DNA of 33,799 bases from an uncultured Fretibacterium sp. (GCA_946186205.1 CAMHMH010000012.1:1-33799); one strand, 5' to 3'; shown: positions 7,784-15,490, counted from the stretch's first letter. Program-made: numbers and translations. Notes: a model not told the origin generated them from the sequence alone.

Positions 7784-8074
7784 TCACACGTTCAATAGTT
7801 GTTGCGATATCCTTTCACAAGTTATAGACTGCCGATCATGAAACAAATATTTACGCTCCCAATCCCTGTAGTATTCCGCAAGGTTCCCGCTTACGTCTTC
7901 ATCAACAAAGTCAGTCTTAAATGTTCCGTACCGCGATACCGTCATCGTCATTACGTGCCATCCTTCTACATCATGGCCTCTTTTGAGTTTTGCGTTTATT
8001 TCCGCGAGTAATTTAATCAGTTCGCCGTTTGAATAATTTGCTCGTTGAGCAACAAGGCTTGAATTGTCAGCATT
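7784..8074 (-). pseudogene. Remnant of a YezG/DUF600-like immunity gene
   Basis: Directly after the TAG of the SUKH gene, in the same frame, the - strand stays open for 96 codons to TGA 7784-7786. It encodes a sequence resembling the C-terminal half of YezG/DUF600 immunity proteins (GWHVMTMTVSRYGTFKTDF, then YYRDWERKYLF). There is no start codon or ribosome site at the front, only mid-frame ATGs, and the N-terminal half of the family is missing. It is therefore probably a decayed gene. Stop-codon readthrough from the SUKH gene would give a fused double immunity protein, but nothing in the sequence specifically supports that. Confidence 0.6.
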
Positions 8075-8473
8075 CTAATTCTTGATGCTTTGCAAATATT
8101 CAGTCAGACTAGCAAACTTCTTTATCGGCTTTGAGGATGGGGATATACTGAATATCTCTCCTCTTGCATTCTGAAGTATTAAAATCCCATCAATGCCAGT
8201 GTTTTCAATGACATACATATCATCAGGAATATTTTGATTAAGGCTCTTTTCTGAAATCGTAACTTCAACTACATTCAAACGAGGTGCCGCAACTACGCCT
8301 GTCAGTTCAAGACCATCCGCAGAAATTGCTCCGAACTTCTTGGTGTATGTCCGATAATCATCCGCAAATTTCAGCCCTAAAACTTTTTCCGCATCATCAA
8401 TGTCCTTTTCGCTTAACGGTACTAAACAGCGAAGATTCTGCAAATTCTTTATGACCTTTATTATCGGACTCAT
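8075..8473 (-). CDS. SUKH (SMI1/KNR4) family immunity protein
   Basis: A 132-residue protein. An N-terminal LSEKDIDDAEKVLGLKFADD helix with DYRTYTKKFGAIS, a central DMYVIENTGIDGILILQNARG strand pair and a C-terminal FASLTEYLQSIK helix fit the SUKH fold. SUKH proteins are the commonest immunity proteins of polymorphic nuclease toxins. The start overlaps the toxin stop (shared base 8473), giving tight coupling, the usual toxin-then-immunity order. It is inferred to bind and neutralise the LHH nuclease just upstream. Weak resemblance to other SMI1-like housekeeping proteins cannot be excluded, but the neighbour makes immunity likely. Confidence 0.83.
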   Translation of the reverse strand: MSPIIKVIKNLQNLRCLVPLSEKDIDDAEKVLGLKFADDYRTYTKKFGAISADGLELTGVVAAPRLNVVEVTISEKSLNQNIPDDMYVIENTGIDGILILQNARGEIFSISPSSKPIKKFASLTEYLQSIKN

Positions 8474-9078
8474 TACACTTCAGCTCCCGTTCTGTTCTTC
8501 CAGTGCGTTTGGCGTTCATTCTGGAATGCGCTGCGGTCTATCTCCGATACCTTGCTTTTGTCATGAAGAATAGTATCATTTCCCTTACCGCGATGTTCTG
8601 TGCGCGTCAGTTCAGCAAAAGGCGAATCGGGCTTTTGTCCTATATGGTGAAGCTCTATTATTTCTCCGTTGGACGCTATCGGCGGATTGCCGTTCCTCAT
8701 CCTCTCAAGATTCGTCAAGCCGAATTCATCTTTACGGGTCATATCAATATCCGTCCTGATTAATGCCTTTCTGCCATTCACGACTCCTTCTTTCAATCCG
8801 GCTTTTGAATATATTTCTGCCTCTCTCAGTGATGATATTGAGTTTCGGATTTCTGGCGAATATGTCTCAAGTTTGGCTGCTGACTGTTTCTCAAAATTAC
8901 TCGGATATTCTGTCCTTGCAGGGTTTGAGTTCTCTATGTTCTTCAAGCCTTCGACATCGCCCGGCTTCCTGAATAAGTCGGGAAATTCACTCCTTGCCTT
9001 GTTCACGTATAAGCCGACTTCATTCACTGCTTTTCCAGCTTCGGCAGCGGCCTTCATCATTTCATTGAATGGAAGCAT
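8473..9078 (-). CDS. LHH-type HNH/Endo VII nuclease toxin
   Basis: A 201-residue protein whose C-terminal 110 residues carry the LHH signature. Residues ELHHIGQKPDSPFAELTRTE contain the LHH core, followed by HRGKGNDTILHD and a terminal FQNERQTHWKNR. This is the HNH/Endonuclease VII subgroup used as the tip of polymorphic toxins; it is predicted to cut DNA. The N-terminal 80 residues are helical and short, with no signal peptide, RHS repeats or long delivery module. The protein may therefore rely on a separate machine for export, or be a detached toxin cassette. ATG 9078 has AAGGAG 7 bases upstream. It overlaps the end of the HerA fragment gene by 17 bases and the SUKH gene by 1 base. Confidence 0.85.
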   Translation of the reverse strand: MLPFNEMMKAAAEAGKAVNEVGLYVNKARSEFPDLFRKPGDVEGLKNIENSNPARTEYPSNFEKQSAAKLETYSPEIRNSISSLREAEIYSKAGLKEGVVNGRKALIRTDIDMTRKDEFGLTNLERMRNGNPPIASNGEIIELHHIGQKPDSPFAELTRTEHRGKGNDTILHDKSKVSEIDRSAFQNERQTHWKNRTGAEV

Positions 9079-10042
9079 GTTCTGACTCCTTCAGATATTC
9101 CGCGTAACCTTCCGAAATATCCCGCGCATAATATCCCGTTGAGACCGCAAAAATTTCTCTGAACATCATCACCGAGATTGCTTTTTCTGCGTCATCAGGC
9201 AACGACATTCCGCACATCAGCTTGTAGACTACTTCTCGCATAAGGGAGTCCAACACAGCGAAATTCACAGGCTCTTTCAGCGCAATTTTCACTATTACCG
9301 ACTCATTCGTGTGGCGGAACTCTTCGCACCTCGTGTACCATCGCAATATTCCCGCAAATGGCTCATTGTCCGCGCTGTTCGTGAAGTCCGCAACCGATCT
9401 CCGCAGTTCCGCAGCATCAATATCAACTCCGAACCATGAATCTATTAACAGCCTTTTCGCTTTCAGACACTCGCGGTAATTCCCCCTGTATTTCTCCTGA
9501 AGACGGCTGAACAGTAAATCTATGTTGTATACCGCGTGGCAGTCGCGCCGGATTTCATCTGTAATACCTAAGTCATGGCCGAGCACAAATGCAAATGTCC
9601 TCCCAACCTCATCTGTTGCAGAAGCTCCACGCGCCATTACCGCAATCAGTGATGACACCATGCACGCAAGCAAATTAGGTGAATGCCTCCTGAAATCCTC
9701 CCGGCTGAATGCCTCTGCGAGTCCTCCGCGCTTATCGAGGCCGTAATGCTGTATATCTCCCCTGTGAAATTCCTTCATGTGTTCATGAATTTCGGCATTA
9801 GTTACAGGCTTCAATCCTGATTTCTGAATGTCCATCTGCACAAGAAATGCTTTGTCCATTCCCTCGCGGTGTACTACTGCACGGCCAGTTTCGAGAATAC
9901 AAAGCTCCTTGTCCTGCGAGTCTGTCAGATTCATCGTCCCGCCGACATATTCGCGGTCATCTTTCGCTAACGTCCGATGAATGATTTTGATGTTCGTATT
10001 CTTCACCACATCGGGAGTCAGCTTTGAGGGTATCTGATCCAC
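9062..10042 (-). CDS. C-terminal fragment of the HerA-like ATPase (frameshifted)
   Basis: The frame opens at GTG 10042 with DQIPSKLTPDVVKNTNIKII, the conserved segment that follows EYGEG in HerA-like ATPases, and so continues the preceding gene in the -1 frame. The rest (about 310 residues) contains the IIHRT region, the end of the ATPase core and a C-terminal helical domain. I see no domain in that part that I can name. There is no ribosome site for GTG 10042; TAGTG coupling with the upstream stop is possible. The 1-base change lies in a GGG run at about 10053-10056. It could be a sequencing or assembly error, a real inactivating mutation, or a programmed shift; one extra G restores a single protein of about 1,280 residues. 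Confidence 0.72.
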   Translation of the reverse strand: MDQIPSKLTPDVVKNTNIKIIHRTLAKDDREYVGGTMNLTDSQDKELCILETGRAVVHREGMDKAFLVQMDIQKSGLKPVTNAEIHEHMKEFHRGDIQHYGLDKRGGLAEAFSREDFRRHSPNLLACMVSSLIAVMARGASATDEVGRTFAFVLGHDLGITDEIRRDCHAVYNIDLLFSRLQEKYRGNYRECLKAKRLLIDSWFGVDIDAAELRRSVADFTNSADNEPFAGILRWYTRCEEFRHTNESVIVKIALKEPVNFAVLDSLMREVVYKLMCGMSLPDDAEKAISVMMFREIFAVSTGYYARDISEGYAEYLKESEHASIQ

Positions 10043-12912
10043 TACGATACTCCCTCACCGTATTCGCGGATTTCTGAGATTACGTTCGTGAATGTCTCTA
10101 CGGCTTTGCCCCGGCTGTTTCCGATTTCAGGCGATACAAATTCAGGTGTCCTCCGCAAAAGCCTGTGTGCTTCCTCAATGAGCAATACATGACTCAGGCT
10201 ACTTCCTATTCTGCCGTTGTTCTCTAAATGTTGGTAGATTGATGACAGTATAAGACCCATGATAAAGCATTTCTCATCGTCATCGCCGATATTCTTCAGC
10301 TCAAGTACTACGGGCTGTTTCAGGATTTCGGCTAATGGTGTTGAGCGTACTGTATTCAGCATTAATCCTTTGCTCCCGGTGAGAAGACTCGAAAGACGCG
10401 CCATCAATGCCGCCTGAATATTCATTGTCTGTTCCTGCGCGTATGCCTTGCGCTGTACAATGGGTTCTATCTTATTGTACAAATCCTGCAACGTTGGAAT
10501 GTAGTCGTAAAACTCATCGCTGCTCAGGTCATCAAGATAGCGGTTTGTCGTTGTCGCCAAGTCCCAGCCCTTGTCCCGGTATATCTCAATGATTGCCTCC
10601 TCAAGGATATACGGCATTGAGGCGTACATAGGGAACGCGGCATTAAACACAGCTTTGATTGCGTCAATATGTGTCAGAAGCTCACAGCCACGCGAAAATT
10701 CAAACGGGTTAATTCGGAACGGTGATACAGTCTCACTCCCAAGAGTAAATATCTTCAATTCAGGCATGAAGTTTAACATCTGGCGGTACTCTGTCTTTGC
10801 TGGTTCAATCACGAGAAAGGGAAGGCGCAAATTCTTTAGGAGAGTCATACATGTATTAGTCTTTCCTGAACCAGTAACGCCGCAGACAAATGCGTGTTTC
10901 TGAAATAACGACTGCGGAATCACATACGGAATATCATCAACGGGCATTCGCTTGTGAACAACCCTGCCGAGTCTCACATTATCGCTGCTGTTATCGGGGA
11001 CGTAGTTCACACCGAAAGGAGCTGCCTCGCGTATCGTTATTCCCTGCACTTCCTGACGCGGCACGTTCATGATGATAGAAAGCTCTTCTGTGTTCAGAGG
11101 AGTACTCACGCCGCCCATAATATCACCGAAAGGATGACCTAATTCCGCCTTCCTGATTTCGTCCCATGCACGCCGGAAATCTTCGGGCGAATAACTTTCG
11201 GGACTTCGCCGGATTTCTTCGAGCATTTTCGCGGCCTTCTCATCATTTCGCGCTAGACGTTTCAGCAGTTCTGGCACTGACCTTCCGACCCTCACTGCGT
11301 AATTCTTCAGTCTCCTGCCTATTGAGACTGCCTCGCGCACTGTCTCTTTCTCTTCGCCGTACATGAACAAGTCATATTTCGGGTTGTTGAAGTTCATTAT
11401 GTAACGCGCTATTGCCTCACGATTTATCTGCAATGACCTCATAGGCTCCCAGTACGTTGTATCGCCGGAGAACGCAGCCCGCAGTAATCCTTGTGCGCGC
11501 AACTGTGTGTACTGGTTATCCGTCAGCAGATATACTCCGACATTCCACAGTCCAAGATTCTTTCCCGCCTGCAATCTTTCTATGTACGCATCGCATAATT
11601 TCTCGCAGTATTCCGCCGTCTTGTTTAGCACTTCCTGCGTTACTGCCTGACTCCTGTTCCAACCTCGCGCATATCCTCCCATGCCGCCGAATCCCTGCAT
11701 TCGCCCTATCGTATTCGCTACACTACGGGTGAATGCCTGCGTCCGCGTCGTTGAGTTCGTTACGCTTGTTGAGTTCATGTTGCTGAATGTCTTTGACCAG
11801 CTTGATGTGCTACTTGTAGACTCCTGCAAATTTTCGCCGGAAAGGTATGCCGCCACAGATCCGACTCCTGAACCGATACCTGCTCCTATGCTCGCTCCCC
11901 ATCCTGCTCCGACCGGGCCGCCAAGAAAGAAACCCGCTATACCTCCGAGAATACCACCGAAACTACCCGCAACACTTCCGACTCCGCCCTGTATCGCTCC
12001 GCCTCGGCCCATTACGCTGTTGCCTGTTGTGGTCGCTCCGCCTGTCGTATCAGACGTAGTTGTGCCGGTTGTCGTAGTAGTTCCGTTAGTCTCTGAACTC
12101 CCGGTCATATCCGCTGTGCCGGTTGTATCGGCTATATTGTTACCCTGCATTCCGAACAATCCGACATTCACGGTGTCTGATGAGCCTTTCATTTTTTGCA
12201 CGGTCGCTTTCACCTGCGAATGTATCGAGCTGCTCAGGTCAAACAGATTCTTGATTACTCCGTCTATCACCGGAAGCGGTATAGGCTCGGCTATCGTTAC
12301 AAGGCAGTATTCTTCGCCCCTCATGCCCTCAATAAATCGGTCAATCCCCTGCACGTATGGCCCGTTAGGATCTTTCTGCCTCAATGACGGGATGCCGGGA
12401 AATGCTCGTATGTTCGTGTAAAATTCTATCGGGTCAAGAACTTCCTGCTCAATTTCTCCGGCAGTCATCTTGTGCATTCGGACTCCGAGAAAATTTCCGT
12501 GAAGAGACTGCTGAAGGATTTTCGCGTATTCGTCCGTGCTTACTGCTGTGGGGCTGTCAACACGCCGTGAGAGGCCGTAATATAGCGAGGTCTTTTCGGG
12601 CGTGCTGTGGATTACGGAGATTACGTTGTGCGAGTCGTCCTTCATTGACGCTAGTACGTTCTGCATGTTCAGAAGGTGAAGACCAATGCGTGACTCGTCC
12701 TCGTAGCTGACTTCCTCGACTCGCAGCATTCGCAAGTGAGACCGCCAGTCCCATTCATGCTCCTGCGTGTTTGTGGCAAGTTCGAGGCGTTCTATGTCGG
12801 CGATTTCAAGGTAGCGGCGTTCCAGCGAGAACAGAAGAAGCTCATCGAACGCGGGCATCATCTGGGACTGTTCTTTTTTTGACAGCAAGAGAGATTTGTT
12901 CATTTTTATCAT
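10042..12912 (-). CDS. HerA/FtsK-type ATPase with glycine-zipper membrane segment (N-terminal part)
   Basis: A 956-residue protein up to the frameshift. An N-terminal region (1-245) of VirB4/HerA-associated type is followed by a Thr/Gly/Ser-rich low-complexity linker (250-300). Next comes a Gly-rich hydrophobic zipper (about 310-358), likely membrane-active, then a Ser/Thr linker and the ATPase core. Walker A is GVTGSGKTN at about 678-686 and Walker B is HVLLIEEAH near 905. HerA/FtsK ATPases form hexameric DNA or protein pumps. Insertion of a glycine zipper in the middle is unusual and suggests membrane anchoring. AAGG lies shortly before the ATG. The gene follows the unknown 228-residue gene by 2 bases and is followed by its own C-terminal fragment and the LHH toxin, all apparently one operon. 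Confidence 0.82.
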   Translation of the reverse strand: MIKMNKSLLLSKKEQSQMMPAFDELLLFSLERRYLEIADIERLELATNTQEHEWDWRSHLRMLRVEEVSYEDESRIGLHLLNMQNVLASMKDDSHNVISVIHSTPEKTSLYYGLSRRVDSPTAVSTDEYAKILQQSLHGNFLGVRMHKMTAGEIEQEVLDPIEFYTNIRAFPGIPSLRQKDPNGPYVQGIDRFIEGMRGEEYCLVTIAEPIPLPVIDGVIKNLFDLSSSIHSQVKATVQKMKGSSDTVNVGLFGMQGNNIADTTGTADMTGSSETNGTTTTTGTTTSDTTGGATTTGNSVMGRGGAIQGGVGSVAGSFGGILGGIAGFFLGGPVGAGWGASIGAGIGSGVGSVAAYLSGENLQESTSSTSSWSKTFSNMNSTSVTNSTTRTQAFTRSVANTIGRMQGFGGMGGYARGWNRSQAVTQEVLNKTAEYCEKLCDAYIERLQAGKNLGLWNVGVYLLTDNQYTQLRAQGLLRAAFSGDTTYWEPMRSLQINREAIARYIMNFNNPKYDLFMYGEEKETVREAVSIGRRLKNYAVRVGRSVPELLKRLARNDEKAAKMLEEIRRSPESYSPEDFRRAWDEIRKAELGHPFGDIMGGVSTPLNTEELSIIMNVPRQEVQGITIREAAPFGVNYVPDNSSDNVRLGRVVHKRMPVDDIPYVIPQSLFQKHAFVCGVTGSGKTNTCMTLLKNLRLPFLVIEPAKTEYRQMLNFMPELKIFTLGSETVSPFRINPFEFSRGCELLTHIDAIKAVFNAAFPMYASMPYILEEAIIEIYRDKGWDLATTTNRYLDDLSSDEFYDYIPTLQDLYNKIEPIVQRKAYAQEQTMNIQAALMARLSSLLTGSKGLMLNTVRSTPLAEILKQPVVLELKNIGDDDEKCFIMGLILSSIYQHLENNGRIGSSLSHVLLIEEAHRLLRRTPEFVSPEIGNSRGKAVETFTNVISEIREYGEGVS

Positions 12913-12914
12913 CT

Positions 12915-13601
12915 TCAGCCTTGTTTGGTAATTTTCAGATAATGCTTCCCGAAAATAGTACGAACTCGCACTTGATAAAGGTTAGGAGAACATATGCCCG
13001 ATGCATGATATTCGAATTGAATAAGTTGATTTTTATCAAATAAATTATCTGCGCTAAATGTTGCATTAACTTTCATGTATTTTTTGAGACGCAAAATAGT
13101 CTTTGCATCACGATTACCATCAAACAACAAACATAGCACAGAAAACTTCTTGACGTAATCACTTGGATCGCAGTTGAACCTTATCGCCTCTCTTATCATA
13201 ATAGCAAGTGGCAACGGAATATATTGCTTCAGATTGATATCCTTGAAAATAAAGGCATTACAATTATTTGAAGCAATCGGTGACAAATTCTGCTTTTCTG
13301 TTATGCCAATGCAGACTATATCTTTGCACTCAATTTCTGGGGAAGCATTCCTATAGATTATGAAAAGCCCATAAGGACACGAACTAGATGATAAATCGTT
13401 GGCAAACTCATCATAACCGTAACCTTTGAGGTTCATATCGTTATCATCGAAATCAATTTCTACAACACTGCTTTGATATCCGACTACACTGTTAATACCG
13501 TCAAGAAAATTACGAATGCAATCAGAATACCTTAACAGTACACCACTTGTAGAGCTATATTTTTTTAGCATACTTATCTGCTCCTCTTTTGAGATTTTCA
13601 T
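12915..13601 (-). CDS. Hypothetical AT-rich gene between Hsp70-like and HerA-like genes
   Basis: I do not recognise this 228-residue protein. ATG 13601 is chosen because AAGGA lies 8 bases upstream; an in-frame GTG at 13625 would add 8 residues. The middle alternates beta and helix (ECKDIVCIGITEKQ, then LPLAIMIREAIRF, FSVLCLLFDGNRDAKT), compatible with an alpha/beta fold. A beta-rich C-terminus follows (LYQVRVRTIFGKHYLKI). It is visibly richer in A+T than both neighbours, so it may have been acquired separately. It sits 27 bases after the Hsp70-like stop and 2 bases before HerA, so it probably belongs to the same complex. No membrane segments are seen. Confidence 0.6.
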   Translation of the reverse strand: MKISKEEQISMLKKYSSTSGVLLRYSDCIRNFLDGINSVVGYQSSVVEIDFDDNDMNLKGYGYDEFANDLSSSSCPYGLFIIYRNASPEIECKDIVCIGITEKQNLSPIASNNCNAFIFKDINLKQYIPLPLAIMIREAIRFNCDPSDYVKKFSVLCLLFDGNRDAKTILRLKKYMKVNATFSADNLFDKNQLIQFEYHASGICSPNLYQVRVRTIFGKHYLKITKQG

Positions 13602-13628
13602 CACCCAAGTCCTTGAGTACAGCACTTC

Positions 13629-15287
13629 TTAGAACGGAAAAGGTGACGGTAGAACCCAACGCAATATATCAACCGTAGTCTCCAGAACATCGTCTTTTTT
13701 GGCTTTTTCCTGTTCCGCCTGAAATCTTGCGCGTTCTTGCTCGGCACTTAGTTGTCTTTGTCTTGCTTCCTCCCTAGCACGTTCGGCAGCCTGACGCTCC
13801 CGTTCTGCCTGCAATCTTTCACGCTCGGCCTGTTTGCGTTCAGCCTCTGCTTTCTCCCGCGCAATACGTAATCTTTCCTGCTCTGCTTCCTGTTCCTTGC
13901 GGATTCGCTCCTGTTCCGCCTGAACCCTTAACTGCTCTTGACGCTCCTGCTCAATTCGGGCCTGTTCCTGTTCTTTCTGGTACGCCGTGTACCTCGTGTA
14001 ACCATACGCAAGCGCACCGCCCATCACAAGAACCGCCGCAAATCCTGCCCAGCCTTTACGCCTCTTAGCAGACGACATTTCCTCATGGCCGGAACTTGTG
14101 CCGCTGTCATGCCCGCCGTCATCATGCGCTAATGCCTTCATGCCGAGTAATTCCGCACGCCCGTAGACCGCTAGACCCTGCGCTATTATCTCCGCCGAGG
14201 TTGACAGCAATATTTTCTTCGCCGGGAATATTCCGCTCATTTTCTCCTTCACGAACGGCATTACTGAAGATCCGCCCGCAAGAATTACCGCGTCAATATC
14301 ATCTGCCGAAAGCCCTGCCGATGTCAGAGTGTCATACACTGGCTCGTCAAATCTCTCTATCAGGGGAGCGCATACCGACATAAATTCTTCTCGTGAGAGT
14401 GATAATTTCTGCGGTTTCGCCCCTCCTGTTACTTTCAGACGGTTGATTGTTCTTTCAACTGATTCTTTGCCCGACAATTCTTCTTTGGCGTTGCGCGACT
14501 CAAGTCCTATCATCCATCGGTCATGAAGCTGGTCTTTCATCGGTAGCTCGCTCAGGTCATAATTATTCACGCTCATGTAGTGCGCTGAGATTGCCTCATC
14601 AAAATTTGACCCTCCGAGATTCGGAAGTCCTCCTACCGAAAGCACTTTAGGCTTGATTTCTCCGCTGTCTGTAATTTCTATCCGCGCTATGGCTACGTCT
14701 GTCGTTCCGCCTCCGAAATCGTACACAAGGATATTCTGCGACTTGCTGAATTTGAGGCTGCCGAAAAAGTGATGATAATAGATTACCCCGATAGGCTCAT
14801 CGCACAATCTGACTTTCGGGAAGCCTGCTGACTCCGCTATCCTCTTCAAGGTCTCTTTACGGACTTCGCTCCAGTCTGATGGGCAGCCGATTACGCACGA
14901 AAGCTCCGCCATTGTTGATAACTTCGCTCCGTTGAAGTAATGCTCCTCAAGCTGTTTGCGGATATGCGTCAGGTACAGCAACGCTAAATCATCAGGCGTA
15001 TATTTATTCTGCCCGGTCATTACCTGATAGTCTTGACCATCGCCCCCCGTGAACACCTTAAAATTCTGGAATGTTCGTTCAGGGGCTTCTTCTGATTTCG
15101 CAAGTGCCTTCGCTCCGAAGTACGTAATGTTCCCGGTAATATCAAGCTGTAATGCTGTCGCTACTGCCTTCACCGTGCGCTGGCCGTCATTGATTTCGAT
15201 TATCTGAGGCTCGCGCTTGGACTCTTCCGTTATCACTGCTACTGATGACTGCGTCGTTCCGAAATCTACTGCTAGTACCGTCTTAAT
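13629..15287 (-). CDS. Hsp70/actin-fold protein with membrane anchor and coiled coil, AUU start
   Basis: About 552 residues. Phosphate-1 motif AVDFGTTQSSVAV (residues 6-18), phosphate-2 motif VYDFGGGTTDVA (188-199) and adenosine motif ILAGGSSVMP (335-344) define an Hsp70-type actin-fold ATPase. The usual substrate-binding domain is absent. In its place are a membrane segment (about 413-430) and a long Glu/Arg/Gln/Ala coiled coil running nearly to the C-terminus. The N-terminus needs ATT 15287: ATT-AAG-ACG reads (M)KTVLAVDFG, with GGAG 9 bases upstream, whereas the first standard start (GTG 15236) would delete the phosphate-1 loop. It heads the - strand cluster with HerA. Expression is probably governed by the structured leader at 15288-15475. 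Confidence 0.78.
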   Translation of the reverse strand: MKTVLAVDFGTTQSSVAVITEESKREPQIIEINDGQRTVKAVATALQLDITGNITYFGAKALAKSEEAPERTFQNFKVFTGGDGQDYQVMTGQNKYTPDDLALLYLTHIRKQLEEHYFNGAKLSTMAELSCVIGCPSDWSEVRKETLKRIAESAGFPKVRLCDEPIGVIYYHHFFGSLKFSKSQNILVYDFGGGTTDVAIARIEITDSGEIKPKVLSVGGLPNLGGSNFDEAISAHYMSVNNYDLSELPMKDQLHDRWMIGLESRNAKEELSGKESVERTINRLKVTGGAKPQKLSLSREEFMSVCAPLIERFDEPVYDTLTSAGLSADDIDAVILAGGSSVMPFVKEKMSGIFPAKKILLSTSAEIIAQGLAVYGRAELLGMKALAHDDGGHDSGTSSGHEEMSSAKRRKGWAGFAAVLVMGGALAYGYTRYTAYQKEQEQARIEQERQEQLRVQAEQERIRKEQEAEQERLRIAREKAEAERKQAERERLQAERERQAAERAREEARQRQLSAEQERARFQAEQEKAKKDDVLETTVDILRWVLPSPFPF

Positions 15288-15310
15288 TGTCCTTCACTCC
15301 TTCAATATAC

Positions 15311-15365
15311 AAAAAATGCGCCGCGCTCACTCATCCATAATGCAAAGACCCTGAACACGGCGCAT
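15311..15365 (-). terminator. Intrinsic terminator in the Hsp70 leader (attenuator)
   Basis: On the - strand ATGCGCCG (15358-15365) pairs with CGGCGCAT (15316-15323), 8 GC-rich bp around a 34-base loop that contains the CTTTGCA arm. Five further U residues follow (15311-15315). Because it lies upstream of the gene it would act as an attenuator unless disrupted. Confidence 0.7.
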
Positions 15366-15399
15366 CTTCCCTTTGCACACAATCTTTTCACTTCCTTTA

Positions 15400-15408
15400 T
15401 GCTATAAT
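15400..15408 (+). promoter_or_regulatory. Possible antisense extended -10 promoter inside the leader
   Basis: TGCTATAAT with TATAAT at 15403-15408 is the same 9-base element as the - strand promoter. It could start a + strand transcript near 15415 towards the membrane-protein gene, or an antisense RNA against the leader. It lies in the loop of the CCTTTATG/CATAAAGG hairpin, so it may be fortuitous. Confidence 0.35.
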
Positions 15409-15481
15409 TCCATAAAGGATAAGAAAGACCTCTGGGTTCTTATGCCCAGCGATTTGTGCTAATTATGTTTGAATGCATGTT

Positions 15482-15490
15482 ATTATAGCA
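15482..15490 (-). promoter_or_regulatory. Extended -10 promoter for the Hsp70/HerA operon
   Basis: The - strand carries TGCTATAAT, a perfect extended -10 element (TGnTATAAT) with TATAAT at 15482-15487. No -35 box is obvious 17 bases upstream, which extended -10 promoters can tolerate. The predicted start is near 15475, giving the structured leader described above. Confidence 0.6.

Larger units (their letters stand above)
15288..15475 (-). promoter_or_regulatory. Structured leader with interleaved terminator/antiterminator, candidate cis-regulatory RNA
   Basis: The roughly 190-nt 5' leader of the Hsp70/HerA operon on the - strand. From 5' to 3' it can form CTGGG/CCCAG (15445-15449 with 15432-15436) and CCTTTATG/CATAAAGG (15411-15418 with 15394-15401). 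An interleaved pair follows: TGCAAAG (from 15371-15377) with CTTTGCA (from 15341-15347), and ATGCGCCG (from 15358-15365) with CGGCGCAT (from 15316-15323). The second pair precedes a U run and is a terminator. The first pair encloses one arm of the second, so the two form either an H-type pseudoknot or a switch. The terminator ends about 23 bases before the Hsp70 start. The ligand or regulator is unknown; I do not match it to a known riboswitch class. Confidence 0.6.

Noticed and set aside
11681-12421. 246-codon open frame on the + strand
   Set aside because: It is antisense to the Gly/Thr/Ser-rich part of the HerA-like gene. The long open frame follows from the repetitive codons of that region, its composition is Pro/Val-rich and it has no ribosome site.
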